A stretch of DNA of 64,000 nucleotides from Blepharisma japonicum (taxonomy: Eukaryota > Ciliophora > Heterotrichea > Heterotrichida > Blepharismidae). Below, piece after piece: positions 40,632 through 50,888 of the stretch. The notes under the pieces were generated by a model that saw nothing but the letters and a program-made list of their open reading frames with translations, ran no database searches and was not told where the DNA came from. Both the position numbers and the translations under genes were made by a program. Location of the stretch: NCBI GenBank assembly GCA_949751835.1, contig CATKHK010000040.1, forward strand, positions 124,001 to 188,000. Direction: 5' to 3'. Position 1 is the stretch's first letter; each line of letters starts with the position of its first letter.

Positions 40632-42254
40632 TTACATCCTAAAAACTGCATGTGAAGTCTTTTCTGCTTCTTTATTCAGAGTAGCAAAAAGGCTTAAACC
40701 TAGAATTTGTCTTGTTTGGAATGGATCAATGACTCCGTCATCCCACAATCTTGCAGTAGAGTAATAGGCAGAACCTTCCTTATCGTATTTTGCAATGATT
40801 TTGTCTTTAAATTCGTTTTCTTCTTCCTTGCTCCATTTACCTTTGTTTGCGTTTACTTCAGCAAGGACATTTGCAGCTTGAGTCCCTCCCATAACTGAAA
40901 TTTTGGCAGAAGGCCACATATATAAGAATCTTGGGCCATATGCTCTTCCGCACATTCCGTAATTTCCAGCTCCATAGCTTGCTCCTAATAGCAAAGTAAT
41001 CTTAGGCACTGTACTTGTAGCTACAGCGTTAACCATTTTTGCTCCATGCTTTGCAATGCCTTCAGCTTCATACTGCTGGCCAACCATAAATCCTGTTATA
41101 TTCTGTAAGAAAAATAAAGGAATTCTTCTTTGGTCACATAATTGGATAAAGTGGCTTCCTTTAAGAGATGATTCTGAAAAAAGAATTCCATTATTCGCTA
41201 CAATTCCTATATTCATCCCATAAAGCTTCGCAAATCCAGTCACCAAGGTTGTTCCATAGCCTTTTTTAAACTCGTGAAATCTGCTGCCATCAACGATTCT
41301 AGCAATAACTTCTCTTATGTCAAAAGGTTTTTTTCCATCAACAGCTACAATGCCAGCTAAATCTTCTATGCTATATAATGGCTCCTCAACTTCTTCTTCT
41401 ACTTTATTTTCTTGAGATCTTAAATTTTTGATGATATCTCTGGCAAGCTGTAAAGCATGGGCTTCATTTTTAGCAAAATGGTCTGTAAGTCCACTTGTGG
41501 TGCAGTGCAAGGTGGCTCCTCCTAAGTCTTCTGCAGATACGATTTCTCCTGTCGCAGCTTTTACTAGCGGAGGTCCTCCAAGGAAAATAGTCCCATTACC
41601 ATTTACTATCACATTTTCATCGCTCATAGCTGGGACATAAGCCCCACCTGCTGTACAAGAGCCACAAACAATAGAAATCTGTGGGATTCCAGCACTCGAA
41701 AGCTTGGCCTGATTATAAAAAATTCTTCCAAAATGCTCTTTGTCAGGGAAAACTTCATCCTGTCGAGGGAGATTCGCTCCACCTGAGTCAACAATGTAAA
41801 TACAAGGTAGCCCATTCTCCAAAGCGATCTCTTGTGCTCTTAAGTGTTTCTTAACAGTAGCAGGATAATAAGTTCCTCCTTTAACAGTGGCGTCATTGCA
41901 AACAATTATGCATTGCTGATCTTGGATTCTTCCAATGCCTGTGATTATGCCAGCACTTGGGACATCTTCGCCATACATATCGTAAGCTGCTAGCTGAGAA
42001 AGCTCTAAGAAGGGAGAGCCTTTATCAATCAGTGCATTCACACGGTCTCTTGGAATTAATTTCCCTCTTGATTTGTGTCGCTCAGTTGAATTGTGGCCTC
42101 CGCCTAGTTTAACCTTTTCAATTTTTGAAAGCAGCTCTTGCCGAAGACGCAGAAATTGGTACTGGTTGTCTAGGAACTCAGAAGATGTGGGGTTTACTGA
42201 GCTTTCTATGACTTGAGATAAAAATCCGTGACTCCGGACCAACCTTCTGATCAT
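40632..42254 (-). CDS. MCCC2: Methylcrotonyl-CoA carboxylase beta subunit, mitochondrial
   Basis: A 540-residue carboxyltransferase, the usual length. The N-terminus ([16 protein letters not shown]) looks like a mitochondrial presequence. The two crotonase-like halves are visible: [17 protein letters not shown], the [17 protein letters not shown] oxyanion region, and in the second half the [16 protein letters not shown] block. [20 protein letters not shown] is typical of MCC beta rather than propionyl-CoA carboxylase beta. It works with the biotin-carrying alpha subunit in leucine breakdown. The alpha subunit is not in the window. Confidence 0.97.
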   Translation of the reverse strand: MIRRLVRSHGFLSQVIESSVNPTSSEFLDNQYQFLRLRQELLSKIEKVKLGGGHNSTERHKSRGKLIPRDRVNALIDKGSPFLELSQLAAYDMYGEDVPSAGIITGIGRIQDQQCIIVCNDATVKGGTYYPATVKKHLRAQEIALENGLPCIYIVDSGGANLPRQDEVFPDKEHFGRIFYNQAKLSSAGIPQISIVCGSCTAGGAYVPAMSDENVIVNGNGTIFLGGPPLVKAATGEIVSAEDLGGATLHCTTSGLTDHFAKNEAHALQLARDIIKNLRSQENKVEEEVEEPLYSIEDLAGIVAVDGKKPFDIREVIARIVDGSRFHEFKKGYGTTLVTGFAKLYGMNIGIVANNGILFSESSLKGSHFIQLCDQRRIPLFFLQNITGFMVGQQYEAEGIAKHGAKMVNAVATSTVPKITLLLGASYGAGNYGMCGRAYGPRFLYMWPSAKISVMGGTQAANVLAEVNANKGKWSKEEENEFKDKIIAKYDKEGSAYYSTARLWDDGVIDPFQTRQILGLSLFATLNKEAEKTSHAVFRM

Positions 42255-42353
42255 TATTTATTACAACAAGAAATTTCGAAAACTAACTGGTAACCGTTTA
42301 AAAATTATATGGATAAGCTTGTTTGTTGCTAAATAATTATTTATTAAACATTT

Positions 42354-43961
42354 ATGAGCGACAGTGATTTATCCTGATCTATACCTGTGATTGTTCTCCT
42401 TATCTGCATTAACTCATTGTTCAATGGCCTCACCTTAGGAGTCTTAGGACTGGACAATGCTACCCTGCAAGTACTTATGGAGCAAGAAGTGAAGGACGAG
42501 GATAGCAGAAAACAAGCAGACAATGCCAGGAAAATTGCCCCTATCAGAAAAAAGGGTAATTTGCTTTTATGTACACTGATTATTGGAACAGTAGGGGCAG
42601 GCTCAGCTCTTTCAATTGTGATGTCTGATATCGAAGGCAGTTTAGAAGGATTTTTTATTTCGACATCAATTATAGTTATTTTTGGCGAGATTATTCCTCA
42701 AGCTATCTGTGGTCGGTATGGTCTAATAATAGGAGCCAAGGTGGTTTGGCTCGTACGTTGCTTAATCGTTCTTGAATATATTATAGCGAAGCCAATAAGC
42801 GTAGTCTTAGACTATATGCTCGGAGATGATCCAGGAACAAAATTCACCAAAGCACAAATGAAGGCACTTTTCAATATTTATGAAAGAGAGGCCCGCTTAA
42901 ATCCAGAGCAGCAAAAAATATTAACTTCAGCCATGGACTTTTCTGAGACCAAGCTGAGCGCTATTATGACTCCTCTTGACAACGCCTTTATGCTGAATTC
43001 AGCAAAGACCCTGAATATAGAAAAAATTAAAAAAATTTATGATAAAGGATACAGCAGAATCCCTGTTTATGAAGGGAAAAGAGAAAATATCATAGGTGTC
43101 CTTATGGCGAAAGACCTGATGTTTGTAAGTATAGACAAATTTATCAAAATGTGGGGCAGCAATTGCATTTTTATAAGGCCAATAATGACTGTAAATTTAG
43201 AGGTCCCAGTTGAAGATCTATTGAAAGATTTCAAAGCAGGGAAGTCCCATATTGCAGTTGTGCAGGAAGTTGTTGTGGATGGAGGGAGAGATCCTTATTA
43301 TTCGCCAGTAGGAATTATCACAATGGAAGATATAATTGAAACTTTAATACAGCAAGAAATAGAAGATGAACATGATATTAATAGATTAAAAGCAAAAACT
43401 AATAAACTGCATAAAGTCAGCAGCGCAGTTTTGTTTTCAATTTTTCCAAGCAAATCTGTAATGACAGAGACAGAACTTGATGTAATAAAAACATTTTTAG
43501 CAAAAAATATAGAACCATTTCGCTCTGACAGAATTTCAAGCAAAAATCTCACAAAACTGATAAGCAAGGCAAGAATTATAATGATGAATGGAGACGAAAA
43601 TGAAGAGACTATCAATATTGAAGACATTAAATATGAATCAGACAACTCAGTATCAAATTCAATGGATGGAGACCAAAAACCTGATGATGGGCTTCCAAGA
43701 AGAATTTTATGCCAAAAAGGGATGGCCTGCAGCTTCTTCTATTTGGTTTTAAGTGGACAAGTTGAATTAAAAATAGGAAACGAAGGTATTACTTCAGAAG
43801 CAGGACCTTATCACTGCTTAGGGGTAAAAGCTTTGAATGAGCCTATGAATCTATATGTACCTGACTATACAGCTAAAGTGAACAGTAATTAATATTTAGA
43901 ACCAACAAGAATTTTACGTATTTCACAGCAGCTTTATATGAAATATGCTTCAAGGTCATAA
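42354..43961 (+). CDS. CNNM/CorC-type divalent metal transporter (DUF21-CBS-CNB)
   Basis: A 530-residue protein with one TGA Trp (residue 8) and one 15-nt intron (43885-43899). The DUF21 transmembrane domain covers ~10-165 with SLFNGLTLGVLGLD and GEIIPQA, both family hallmarks. A CBS pair follows (~195-330; IMTPLDNAFML, YSRIPVYEG, PVGIITMEDIIETLI). A C-terminal cyclic-nucleotide-binding-like domain (~380-530) ends TRILRISQQLYMKYASRS, which only appears after splicing. Proteins of this type move or sense Mg2+. Confidence 0.95.
43885..43899 (+). other. 15-nt spliceosomal intron in the CNNM gene
   Basis: GTAATTAATATTTAG. Removing it replaces an early TAA with 26 codons in phase (A|AA), giving a normal CNNM C-terminus. 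Confidence 0.9.
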
Positions 43962-43988
43962 ATAATTTTTAAAAATCATTCAATTATT

Positions 43989-44804
43989 TTAATGCTCAAT
44001 CACTGATATCTTGCATGTCGGGCATGAATTTTTCCTATCTAGTCAATTCTCGCAACAAATTTTGTGATAAATATGCATACACGGCAGTCTCATTATGCAT
44101 TCCCCATCTTGGAAATTTTCTAGACATATATTGCAAATAGGCTCTTCTTTGTTATAGTTTGAATTATATTGGGAAATAGGGATTAAGTCCAGTTCATAAT
44201 TTTGTATACCGTTTCCTTTGTTATACATGTCTTTGTCTAATTCCAATAATTGTTCATAACTTTGATTGTCTCATGGATCTTCTCTTTGTTGATGAGAGCG
44301 CTGAAGAGAGTTTCTTGAATAAACTGCGGGATGAAAATTATGCTTATGTCTTTGAGGCATATATGACCGAGCCTTATCGAATTTTGGATCATATCGATTT
44401 TTTTGATAACGGTTTGATTTTTTTGAGTTAGATAATTCTTGCTTCTCTATTTCCTTAGCAATTTCTTCATCTAATTTAATTTGTTCATGCGAATTAATTT
44501 TATTTTCTTCATATAATCCTTTAGGATTTGGAGCAGAATTTTGATCTGAAATAAAACCACCGCTCCTCTTGTCATAATTCTTGATGCTGCTGGCATTATT
44601 TTTTTTCTCATTAGTTAAAATATCATAAGCGACATATTTATACTCTTCTTCTTGCTCTCTGGCTAGTTTTAGTGCTAATTTCTCATCTTCGTCGTCTTGT
44701 AATATTTTTTTTTGGATATCTTCATGACTTTTCGGAGGTTGCTGTAAATTAGACGTATAGGTCCTTTTATATCGGAGAAGATCACTTCTTGTATATGGTA
44801 TCAT
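43989..44804 (-). CDS. RING-H2 finger protein, probable E3 ubiquitin ligase
   Basis: A 271-residue protein whose three pieces are joined by TGA Trp codons. The first ~200 residues are charged and disordered with coiled-coil parts (KLALKLAREQEEEYK). The C-terminal RING-H2 reads CNICLENFQ...CMHIYHKICCENWLDRKNSCPTC, including the Trp of the E2-binding surface, which is encoded by TGA. With standard code the RING would be truncated before its last Cys pair. No membrane helix. Confidence 0.9.
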
Positions 44805-45072
44805 CCAATAATGTATTTTAATTATAAAAATATAGAAAGATGGAATTAATATTAAAATTATAGATGCTTTACTTTAACAAAACTTAATTAATCATAGATT
44901 TATGTTAAAATGATTTCTTATTTTAAAAAGCAGCTTTTTTAAATTTTCTTTATAATAAAATATTCGTTTTTTAAACAAAATAACACTTCATCTAATTATT
45001 CTCAATCTGAAAGTTATATATTATTTAATTACATTTATTGTTTATTTAAAATTTGAAATTTTGTTCCAATAT

Positions 45073-45645
45073 TTATTGCCTCCCAAAAGAGGAATAAATT
45101 GGAGGCTTTAAAAATGAATGATCAACTCTTCGAGTTTCAGATTGATATCTGCTAATAGGTGGAAGTACCTTTTCCTTAATATGATGACTACGGTCTGTGA
45201 AATGAGCTTTATCATTTCTTCCTTGATTTATTGAAAATTTCATTTTATCCATTTTTGATTTTAAGCTTACTATGGCTTTAGAATTTGCTTCAGGCAGTCG
45301 TTCCATACTTTTATTTTTAGTTCTTCTTTTCAGAGGGCTTATACCGTTTTCCTGATAAATATCAGTTAAAATCCTTGATGTTGCTTCTGGTGAAGGTTTT
45401 ATAACAGGCCTTGGTGTTTTCGAGTTTTCAAGAGTTTCTTTGCAGCCCAATTCGGGAAGTTTTAATTTTCCGAGAATAGCATTGTTTTGTTGTCGATATG
45501 GAGCAAAAGTTGAGGTTGACTGTAAGCGATCCATAAATTCAGGAGTCTTTGTGACAATTTTAGACTCATTTGTGCCGATTTCACCTGTCCTTCCTAGAGT
45601 TTGGGTTTTATTTTTAAATCTCTCCAAGAAACTCGAAGTTGCCAT
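45073..45645 (-). CDS. Basic hypothetical protein
   Basis: A 190-residue Lys/Arg/Ser-rich protein with no hydrophobic helices or known motifs. Residues ~30-80 contain several Pro and Thr, and the C-terminus is basic. A single open frame with no TGA. Coding status rests on length and composition. Confidence 0.6.
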   Translation of the reverse strand: MATSSFLERFKNKTQTLGRTGEIGTNESKIVTKTPEFMDRLQSTSTFAPYRQQNNAILGKLKLPELGCKETLENSKTPRPVIKPSPEATSRILTDIYQENGISPLKRRTKNKSMERLPEANSKAIVSLKSKMDKMKFSINQGRNDKAHFTDRSHHIKEKVLPPISRYQSETRRVDHSFLKPPIYSSFGRQ

Positions 45646-45862
45646 TTTAATAATCCCATACTTTCATTATTAATCTGTCTACTTCGCAATCTATAACGGA
45701 CAAATTAGATATGATGCCTTGATCATTTTCTTTAGGCTATATGCATGCTAAACCTTCATTTAATTTTAGGATCTATGCTTATATGTCAAAAATTTTCGAT
45801 GCTGGGAATTTAGATGATATATTTTTAAATAATAAATTTAAAGGACTTAAATACTGATATTT

Positions 45863-47722
45863 CTAACGGCTTACTTTTGCATAGCTTGGCAAATTTGAAA
45901 TGGATGATCGAATTTCATAGTTTCCAGGCCCAGGGGAGTCTGATCTTACTTTATTTGATCTTGAAGACGTCCCAAATCCCCACTTAGGACCTCCTAAATT
46001 TCCTCTTATATCATAAAATCCTGGTCCAACTGCGCTTTGAGACTTTGACATGCTATTAATTTCGTTTCTCTTTTCTCTCCCTACACTTCAGCTGGGATTT
46101 CCTGAATATAAGCCTGGGTTATAAGCTCCTGGCCCAGGTGTCATATAAGACTTATCTTTTAATGTTCTTGCGCTCATAGAAAAGGCTGGGCCATCTCTGG
46201 CACTATTAAGGTTATAACCTCCTGGTCCTGGTGTGTCTGTGATTGTTGATAATGGCGGTCGTTTTCCTGTCCCAAATAGAGGCGCTGTTTTATTGAAATC
46301 TTTTCCCACATTATAAGCTCCAGGCCCAGGGGAGTGAGAACCTGCTGACTGAGGTCGTTTACTTGTGCCAAAACCATAGTTGGGTGATCCATAGTTTCCT
46401 TTAGGGTTATAAGCTCCGGGTCCTGGGTATTCTCCATTTTTTTCATCAAGATTTGGATGTCTGCCTGACATGCTCCATGCTTTTTGATCTAAACTACTTC
46501 TCATCTCATATTGGCCTGGGCCTACACTATTATTCCCATTTCTTTTGTCTCTTTTTTCAGTCCCAAATCCCCATTTTGGTCCTGCACTTTGAGGTCGACT
46601 TGAATAACTGCCAGGCCCTGGGTATCTATTTCGGACATTATCAGGCTTGTCGTCATCTCGTCGAGCACTGCCAATTCTATATGAAGGTGAGCCTCGTTCA
46701 GTCAAAGAGCCAGCTGGGTTGTAATGTCCAGGACCTGGAGTCAGTGGTCTACCTCCTTTACCTGTCCTTCCAGGCATTGAGTACTGAGGGCTCTCGTTTG
46801 TACTTTTATAATTATAAGCTCCTGGACCAGGTGTGTTTTCAGCTTCTGATAAAGGTGGTCGTTTTCCAGTCCCCAGCTTTGGTCCTGAGGAGCTTGGTCT
46901 TAAAGATTGGTCATAAGCTCCAGGTCCTGGCTGCCATTCTCCATTTTTGGTGAAATCGCTTCTTCCAGACCGGCCAATAGAATATGAAGGCAATTTTGAA
47001 TTAACTTCAGGGTCATAAGCTCCGGGTCCTGGTGCATTGAGTTTGTCAGTTCCTACTCCATCTGGATATTTCCCACTAATACTTCATCCTCTTACATTCA
47101 AAGTTCCTCCCATTTCATAAGTCCCAGGTCCAGGCTCATCTGATTTATTAAATTTAGATCTGGCTTCATTACCAAATGCTCATCTAGGGCCTGCACTTTG
47201 AGGTCTATGCTCATATGTTCCAGGGCCAGGATATGCAGCTGCATGCTTGTCTGTTAGATCATCTCTTCGAGCTGTTCCAATTCTTGCACTTGTAGGTCTT
47301 TCTTTAGCCGTAAAATCATTAAGTCCTTGCTCATATTGTCCAGGTCCTGGTGAGTCTCCAAAGTCTTTAGAAGAATACTTGCGCTGGATGCTGTATTGTG
47401 GCCCTTCTCGGATTTTTGAAGGAATTTGGTATGTTCCAGGACCAGGATTAGCTAATGTATCACTTAAGGGATCTCTTTTGCTGCTTCCCATCTTAGGAGC
47501 TGGAGAATGCTCCTTTTTGTCAGGGTTATAAGCTCCTGGGCCTGGAGAATTTCCAGAACCTTTTGTAAAATCGTGCCTACTACTTGTACCAATTCGATAT
47601 TGAGGAGATTTTTCATGACGCCCTCCTTTTGGCGAATATGCTCCTGGTCCAGGTGCTTGGGACTCTAGCTTGCTTGTATATTTCTGGGCAAAACTCCATG
47701 CTGGCGTTGATGCCAAATGCAT
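45863..47722 (-). CDS. SHIPPO/ODF3-family axonemal repeat protein with 18 PGPG repeats
   Basis: A 619-residue protein joined across TGA Trp codons. It contains 18 copies of the PGPG-x-Y (STPGR/SHIPPO) motif (two as VGPG), spaced about 30-36 residues. Between them are short blocks such as PSYSIG, PKWGFGT and FGTGKRPPLS. The family (ODF3, CIMAP) lines microtubule doublets of cilia and flagella. The repeat number is larger than the ~6-10 of mammalian ODF3, matching long ciliate members. Low hydrophobicity and many Pro and Gly fit an extended filament-like protein. ATG at 47722, stop TAG. Confidence 0.95.
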
Positions 47723-47921
47723 ATTTAACGTTTATAATTTGGTTTATATTTCAAAAATACTGGACAGTTATTATAAAGGGTGGCAACAATTTTAAGATTT
47801 GAGGTTAGGAAGAAAAAATTATTTCCCTATTTTTTGCATAAGAATTGAGATAATTGTCATATTTAAAATCTATAGCCCAATATAACGATATATTTTTTAA
47901 TTAAATTTTCAATGAAATCAA

Positions 47922-49124
47922 TTACTTACTATTCGTTTTACTATTTTTAGCTTGCAAATACTTTGAGAAATAAACTGTAGATCTCATAGTTTCACTAAAC
48001 ATAACTGAATGCAGAGGCTTATCTTCTAATTCCCTAATATGATTTCGTAATAAATATGAGTTTTTAGAGTTTGAAAATTTTTCTTTTAGAATGTTAAAGC
48101 CTTTTCGCTGGCAATTTTCAAGCAAATTTGTATTATCATACATGCTTATAGCAGCGTCTATTAAAGATTCTGTAGAGTTTGCAATCACGCCAGGAAAAGG
48201 ATCAATTCCTTCTGCTCCAATAGAAGTAGTTAAAACTGGCAGCCCATACAGAAAACTGTCAATGATTTTTCCTTTTATTCCAGCTCCGTATCTTATTGGA
48301 GCAAGCAAAGTTCTGTATTTTTTTAAAGTTTCAAGACTCTTCATTGGCCCTTTTACGACGACACCGTTTGATCTTCATGTTTCACTATTTGGGCAATGTG
48401 CGCCATAAATATGCAGCTCACATCCAGTTGCCATTCTAATAGCAGGCCAAATTTTTTCTACCATATAATTGACTGCATCTAGATTTGGAGGATGGGTAAA
48501 ATTTCCAATTCATGCAAAATTATCTCGATGCCTAAGATGGCAAATCTTTCTGCTATTTTCATCAATTTCTTGATCAGAATAGAAAAACGGCAAACAAATA
48601 GTTTTAATAAAAGGAAAGTACTTTTGTATCAGCCTTTGCTCAAACTCTGAAGTTAATATTGAGCTATGAGATCTCAGCATGGCTGAAATTTCTCGGGTCA
48701 CATCTTCTTCTTTCCAATTAATTTCAATGCTTTTTATCTGCTCAATGCTCTTATCATTTACCATCTTTTCTCTTGCCAGCCTCAAAAAATGAAGGTCTTG
48801 CGTATCAATTACTCTTTTGCAGGCTGGAAGAAATTGATAGACCATATGCCCAAACATTTCCTCCACTCTTGCTGTTTCAAATACACATATCTCTTCTTCA
48901 CTCACAAGTGATTTAAACATATCCTCATCATTTGCTGCACAAAAATGCCTTTCAACCCCAGTTTCTTCGATTCCTTTGATTTGTGATGGGTTTTCTTTTT
49001 TAATACTCAAAAATTTTACATTATAGCCAAAGCTTTTAAATGCATTAATCAAGCCAACTGTTCTAACACCTGCAGCAGTTACTCATGGCTGAGGCCAGGT
49101 TGCTCCTATATATAGCAGCCTCAT
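47922..49124 (-). CDS. GT-B glycosyltransferase (group 1)
   Basis: A 400-residue protein with four TGA Trp codons, starting MRLLYIGA at 49124. The N-terminal half has the GT-B donor-free fold (RTVGLINAFKSFGYNVKFLS). The C-terminal half has the family 1 pattern: FAWIGNFTHPPNLDAV, then a nucleotide-sugar region (LLAPIRYGAGIKGKIIDSFLYGLPVLTT and a following GAEGI). This pattern is typical of group 1 transferases acting on polysaccharides or glycolipids. The sugar and acceptor cannot be read. No signal peptide or membrane helix. Confidence 0.88.
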
Positions 49125-49230
49125 TTTACGATAATCAAAGATACATTTTTATCATTCGCATTAATTAATCAATGCTAATTTATATGGTTGCCAATAAGAT
49201 TATTGTTTAAGTCTCAATAAATTTAACATT

Positions 49231-49497
49231 ATGGACCCAGTCAGCTCAACTTATAGCATGGATGATAAAATCAGTATAGACAGCATTGATGGCAACATAA
49301 TAGAAAAATCTTCACCATTGGCTTGTTCTCATCTTAATGAGGATCAAAATTTAGAAGCTAATAAAGTTATAAGTGTTCATCGCACACTAGTGTCTATTCT
49401 GGTAAATGAGGATAAATCAATAAATTCATTCAGCCACAACCCAAGCCCAAAAATTGAGAAAAGAAAATCTGCATGTATTAACTGCAATGTATTTTAA
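49231..49497 (+). CDS. Small acidic protein with C-terminal CNVF tail, hypothetical
   Basis: An 88-residue protein, Ser/Asp/Asn-rich, with a basic stretch (KIEKRKS) followed by ACINCNVF at the end. CNVF could be a CaaX prenylation signal with a second Cys before it for palmitoylation. It is divergent from the glycosyltransferase gene with 106 bp between starts. The coding call rests on a clean ATG-TAA frame and plausible ends. Confidence 0.5.
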   Translation: MDPVSSTYSMDDKISIDSIDGNIIEKSSPLACSHLNEDQNLEANKVISVHRTLVSILVNEDKSINSFSHNPSPKIEKRKSACINCNVF

Positions 49498-49692
49498 GAG
49501 AATAGAGATCTGAATAACTTAATTAATTACTCCTTTCATATAAAAAATGCATCATTGGTTAAAATAAAATAAAAAACTTATATCCATTACAATTTTACTT
49601 TAAATTATCAACTCAAAACATTAAATTATGATTTTTATTTGCTAAACTACATATGAACTTATCCCAGCTGCATACTGAAACATATTTAATAT

Positions 49693-50874
49693 ATGAAAGG
49701 TAACAAAATTAAAGCAAAGCAGTCAATTCGCCCAAGCTCCGCAAATATTTCTCAATCTTCTAGAGGATTTGGCTACATACCTGGAGTCACAGCTCCAATC
49801 TACACAGATATGGCTCAGCTGTTTATAGAAAGCAAACAAAAAGAAGTAAGGTCTAATTAGCTAGAATACGAAAAATCAAAGTCAAAATTAATGCTGCACA
49901 CTGAGTCCAAACGAAGCAAAGAAGAAAGAGATATTTTATCTGAAGTAATTATAAAGCAGAAATATGACGAAACAATCCAAGCTTTAACTGAATCTCATTC
50001 AAACCGAATGAAAGCTTTATCTCAGCAGCATGAAAATGCAACTAAAACCCTTATGGAGCAGTTTAAAAGTGAAGTTTCTACACTTAAAGCGTCTCATAAA
50101 ATTCATATTGACCATCTAATTAATGATATGAACGAGCAGGTACAAAGAAAGCAAGAAGAAATGGAAGACTTGAAATATAAACAGCAAAAAGAAATCGAAG
50201 AAATAGAAAATCAGTCACAAAAACAGCTTCAAGCTATGAAAGAAGAGCTAGAAAATGCTTATAAAAAGAAGCTTAAAAGAAAAGAAGAAGAATTAGAGAA
50301 AAAAGAATACGAATTTTGTGAAAAAATATCAAAAGAAAGAGATGAACAAATAAAAGAAGTTATTAATAAAATATATGGGGAATGCAGAAAAGAACAAAGA
50401 GAAAAAGAAAATAAACTGCAAGAAGAGTTGAGGAATTTAAATGCTGAATTAGAAAATTGGAAAATTAAATATGAAAAAAGCATAAAAAGAGAAGATGAAA
50501 AAATGAAAATTAATAATGAAATTATTGAAATTGGTAACAGCTTGGAAAAAAATATTATGAAGCCTCAGATATCTGATGAGTATTTTTTTGAGGTTTCAGA
50601 ATTTGAAGCATTAAAAGATGACAAAGAAACACAGACAGAAATAATTAATCATGATATCGATACCCAAGCCAATCTTGAAATTGATATATCTGTAGAAATG
50701 AAAGAGCATGAAGATAGGCATGCTCTTGAAATAGCAGAGCTTGAAGAGAAAGTTACAGAAATTTTGAGGAAAAAGAATGCAAATATACAAGTTTTGGAGT
50801 CGCAGCTTCACCAGTCAATAGTCAGATGCAAAGAGCTAGAAGCATTAATAAAGCAGCTTAAAGCATCCTGATAA
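49693..50874 (+). CDS. Coiled-coil protein
   Basis: A 388-residue protein with a 15-nt intron at 49846-49860. The first ~55 residues are Ser-rich and mixed. Residues ~60-250 and ~330-385 are long Glu/Lys-rich coiled coil. The last sense codon is TGA (Trp), directly followed by TAA. No family is recognised; likely cytoskeletal scaffold. Confidence 0.75.
49846..49860 (+). other. 15-nt intron in coiled-coil gene
   Basis: GTAAGGTCTAATTAG. It joins the ATG-bearing first exon to the long coiled-coil frame in phase and removes the only in-frame stop between them. Confidence 0.9.
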
Positions 50875-50888
50875 ATAAATTATATTGT

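Noticed and set aside
46174-46953. Frames on both strands inside the SHIPPO gene.
   Set aside because: They arise from the repetitive PGPG codons in other frames.
49498-49692. Possible small gene between the CNVF protein and the coiled-coil gene.
   Set aside because: Only short frames broken by stops, with no supported start.
50259-50483. Minus-strand open frame within the coiled-coil gene.
   Set aside because: Its composition (Phe/Ser/Leu) is the antisense of Lys/Glu-rich coiled-coil sequence, so it is a shadow.
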